Origin: an uncultured Hyphomicrobiales bacterium
Lineage (GTDB): Bacteria > Pseudomonadota > Alphaproteobacteria > Rhizobiales > Xanthobacteraceae
Length of the DNA stretch: 48,333 bases
Reading direction: 5' to 3'
Assembly (NCBI GenBank): GCA_903839845.1
Contig: CAIMEA010000163.1
Location: forward strand, 1 to 48,333
Part shown: in pieces, positions 48,317 to 48,333 of the stretch
How the letters are laid out: each line of letters starts with the position of its first letter
Position numbering within the stretch: the first letter of the stretch is position 1
Notes under the pieces: generated by a model
Seen by the model: the letters and a program-made list of their open reading frames with translations, nothing else
Databases searched by the model: none
Told to the model about the DNA's origin: nothing
Position numbers and translations under genes: made by a program

Positions 48317-48333
48317 CACAGTCTCTCAATGCA

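Noticed and set aside
1-48333. Prophage or integrative element
   Set aside because: No integrase, transposase, phage structural gene, tRNA or paired attachment site was found; most genes are ordinary chromosome in composition.

Overview
The window looks like chromosome of a GC-rich alphaproteobacterium of the Hyphomicrobiales, most likely in the Bradyrhizobium/Rhodopseudomonas/Xanthobacteraceae neighbourhood. The evidence is the gene set and the repeats, not a database match: a GapR-type protein, an aa3 oxidase subunit IV in front of a three-part transhydrogenase, S21 with a glycine-rich tail, YdcH/DUF465 proteins, many Bug and Liv-type solute receptors, and dispersed palindromes. Most of the window is ordinary core and catabolic chromosome. 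Only two stretches look foreign: the left edge (1 to about 650) and a lower-GC insertion at 8261-9240.

Layout. 1-650: end of a HicA toxin, HicB antitoxin and a small membrane protein, bracketed by palindromes. 705-10000: acyl-CoA metabolism and uptake: propionyl-CoA synthetase, TauE/SafE permease, an M24 hydrolase with an orphan tripartite-type receptor under a divergent IclR regulator, a fatty acyl-CoA synthetase and an enoyl-CoA hydratase, with an HNH nuclease gene wedged between the last two. 10000-13300: three small envelope proteins, then a second receptor/hydrolase pair (Bug protein plus Tat-exported metallo-beta-lactamase fold enzyme) under a divergent LysR regulator. 13300-20300: two divergent DUF465 proteins, a diguanylate cyclase, purEK, rpsU, an HWE histidine kinase and a formyltransferase-like protein.

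20300-27000: the pntAA-pntAB-pntB operon with cytochrome oxidase subunit IV, then oligoendopeptidase F directly followed by an ABC1/UbiB kinase. 27200-33700: envelope and cell-cycle flavoured genes: a sigma-54 response regulator with a CtrA-like site upstream, an L,D-transpeptidase and a DUF882 (MepK-like) protein, GapR and DUF1244. 33700-41300: luciferase-like monooxygenase, an aromatic-acid type MFS permease and a full Liv-type ABC transporter with a fused permease-ATPase. 41400-48333: glycerate kinase, DUF1036 protein and pyruvate kinase, a second MBL enzyme, a lone receiver domain, an alpha/beta hydrolase, a TPR protein, a 3 x 32 bp tandem repeat and rpmJ.

I see no CRISPR array, prophage, transposase, rRNA or tRNA. 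The most distinctive signals are: a palindrome family whose three copies all abut a stop codon in the same orientation; a 158-bp cloverleaf-like inverted repeat; two parallel regulator/hydrolase/orphan-receptor cassettes; an M24 protein that has lost catalytic residues; and the HNH insertion. None amounts to a clearly new multi-gene system. Start codons were chosen by hand from ribosome binding sites and family starts, so several differ from the longest open frame.
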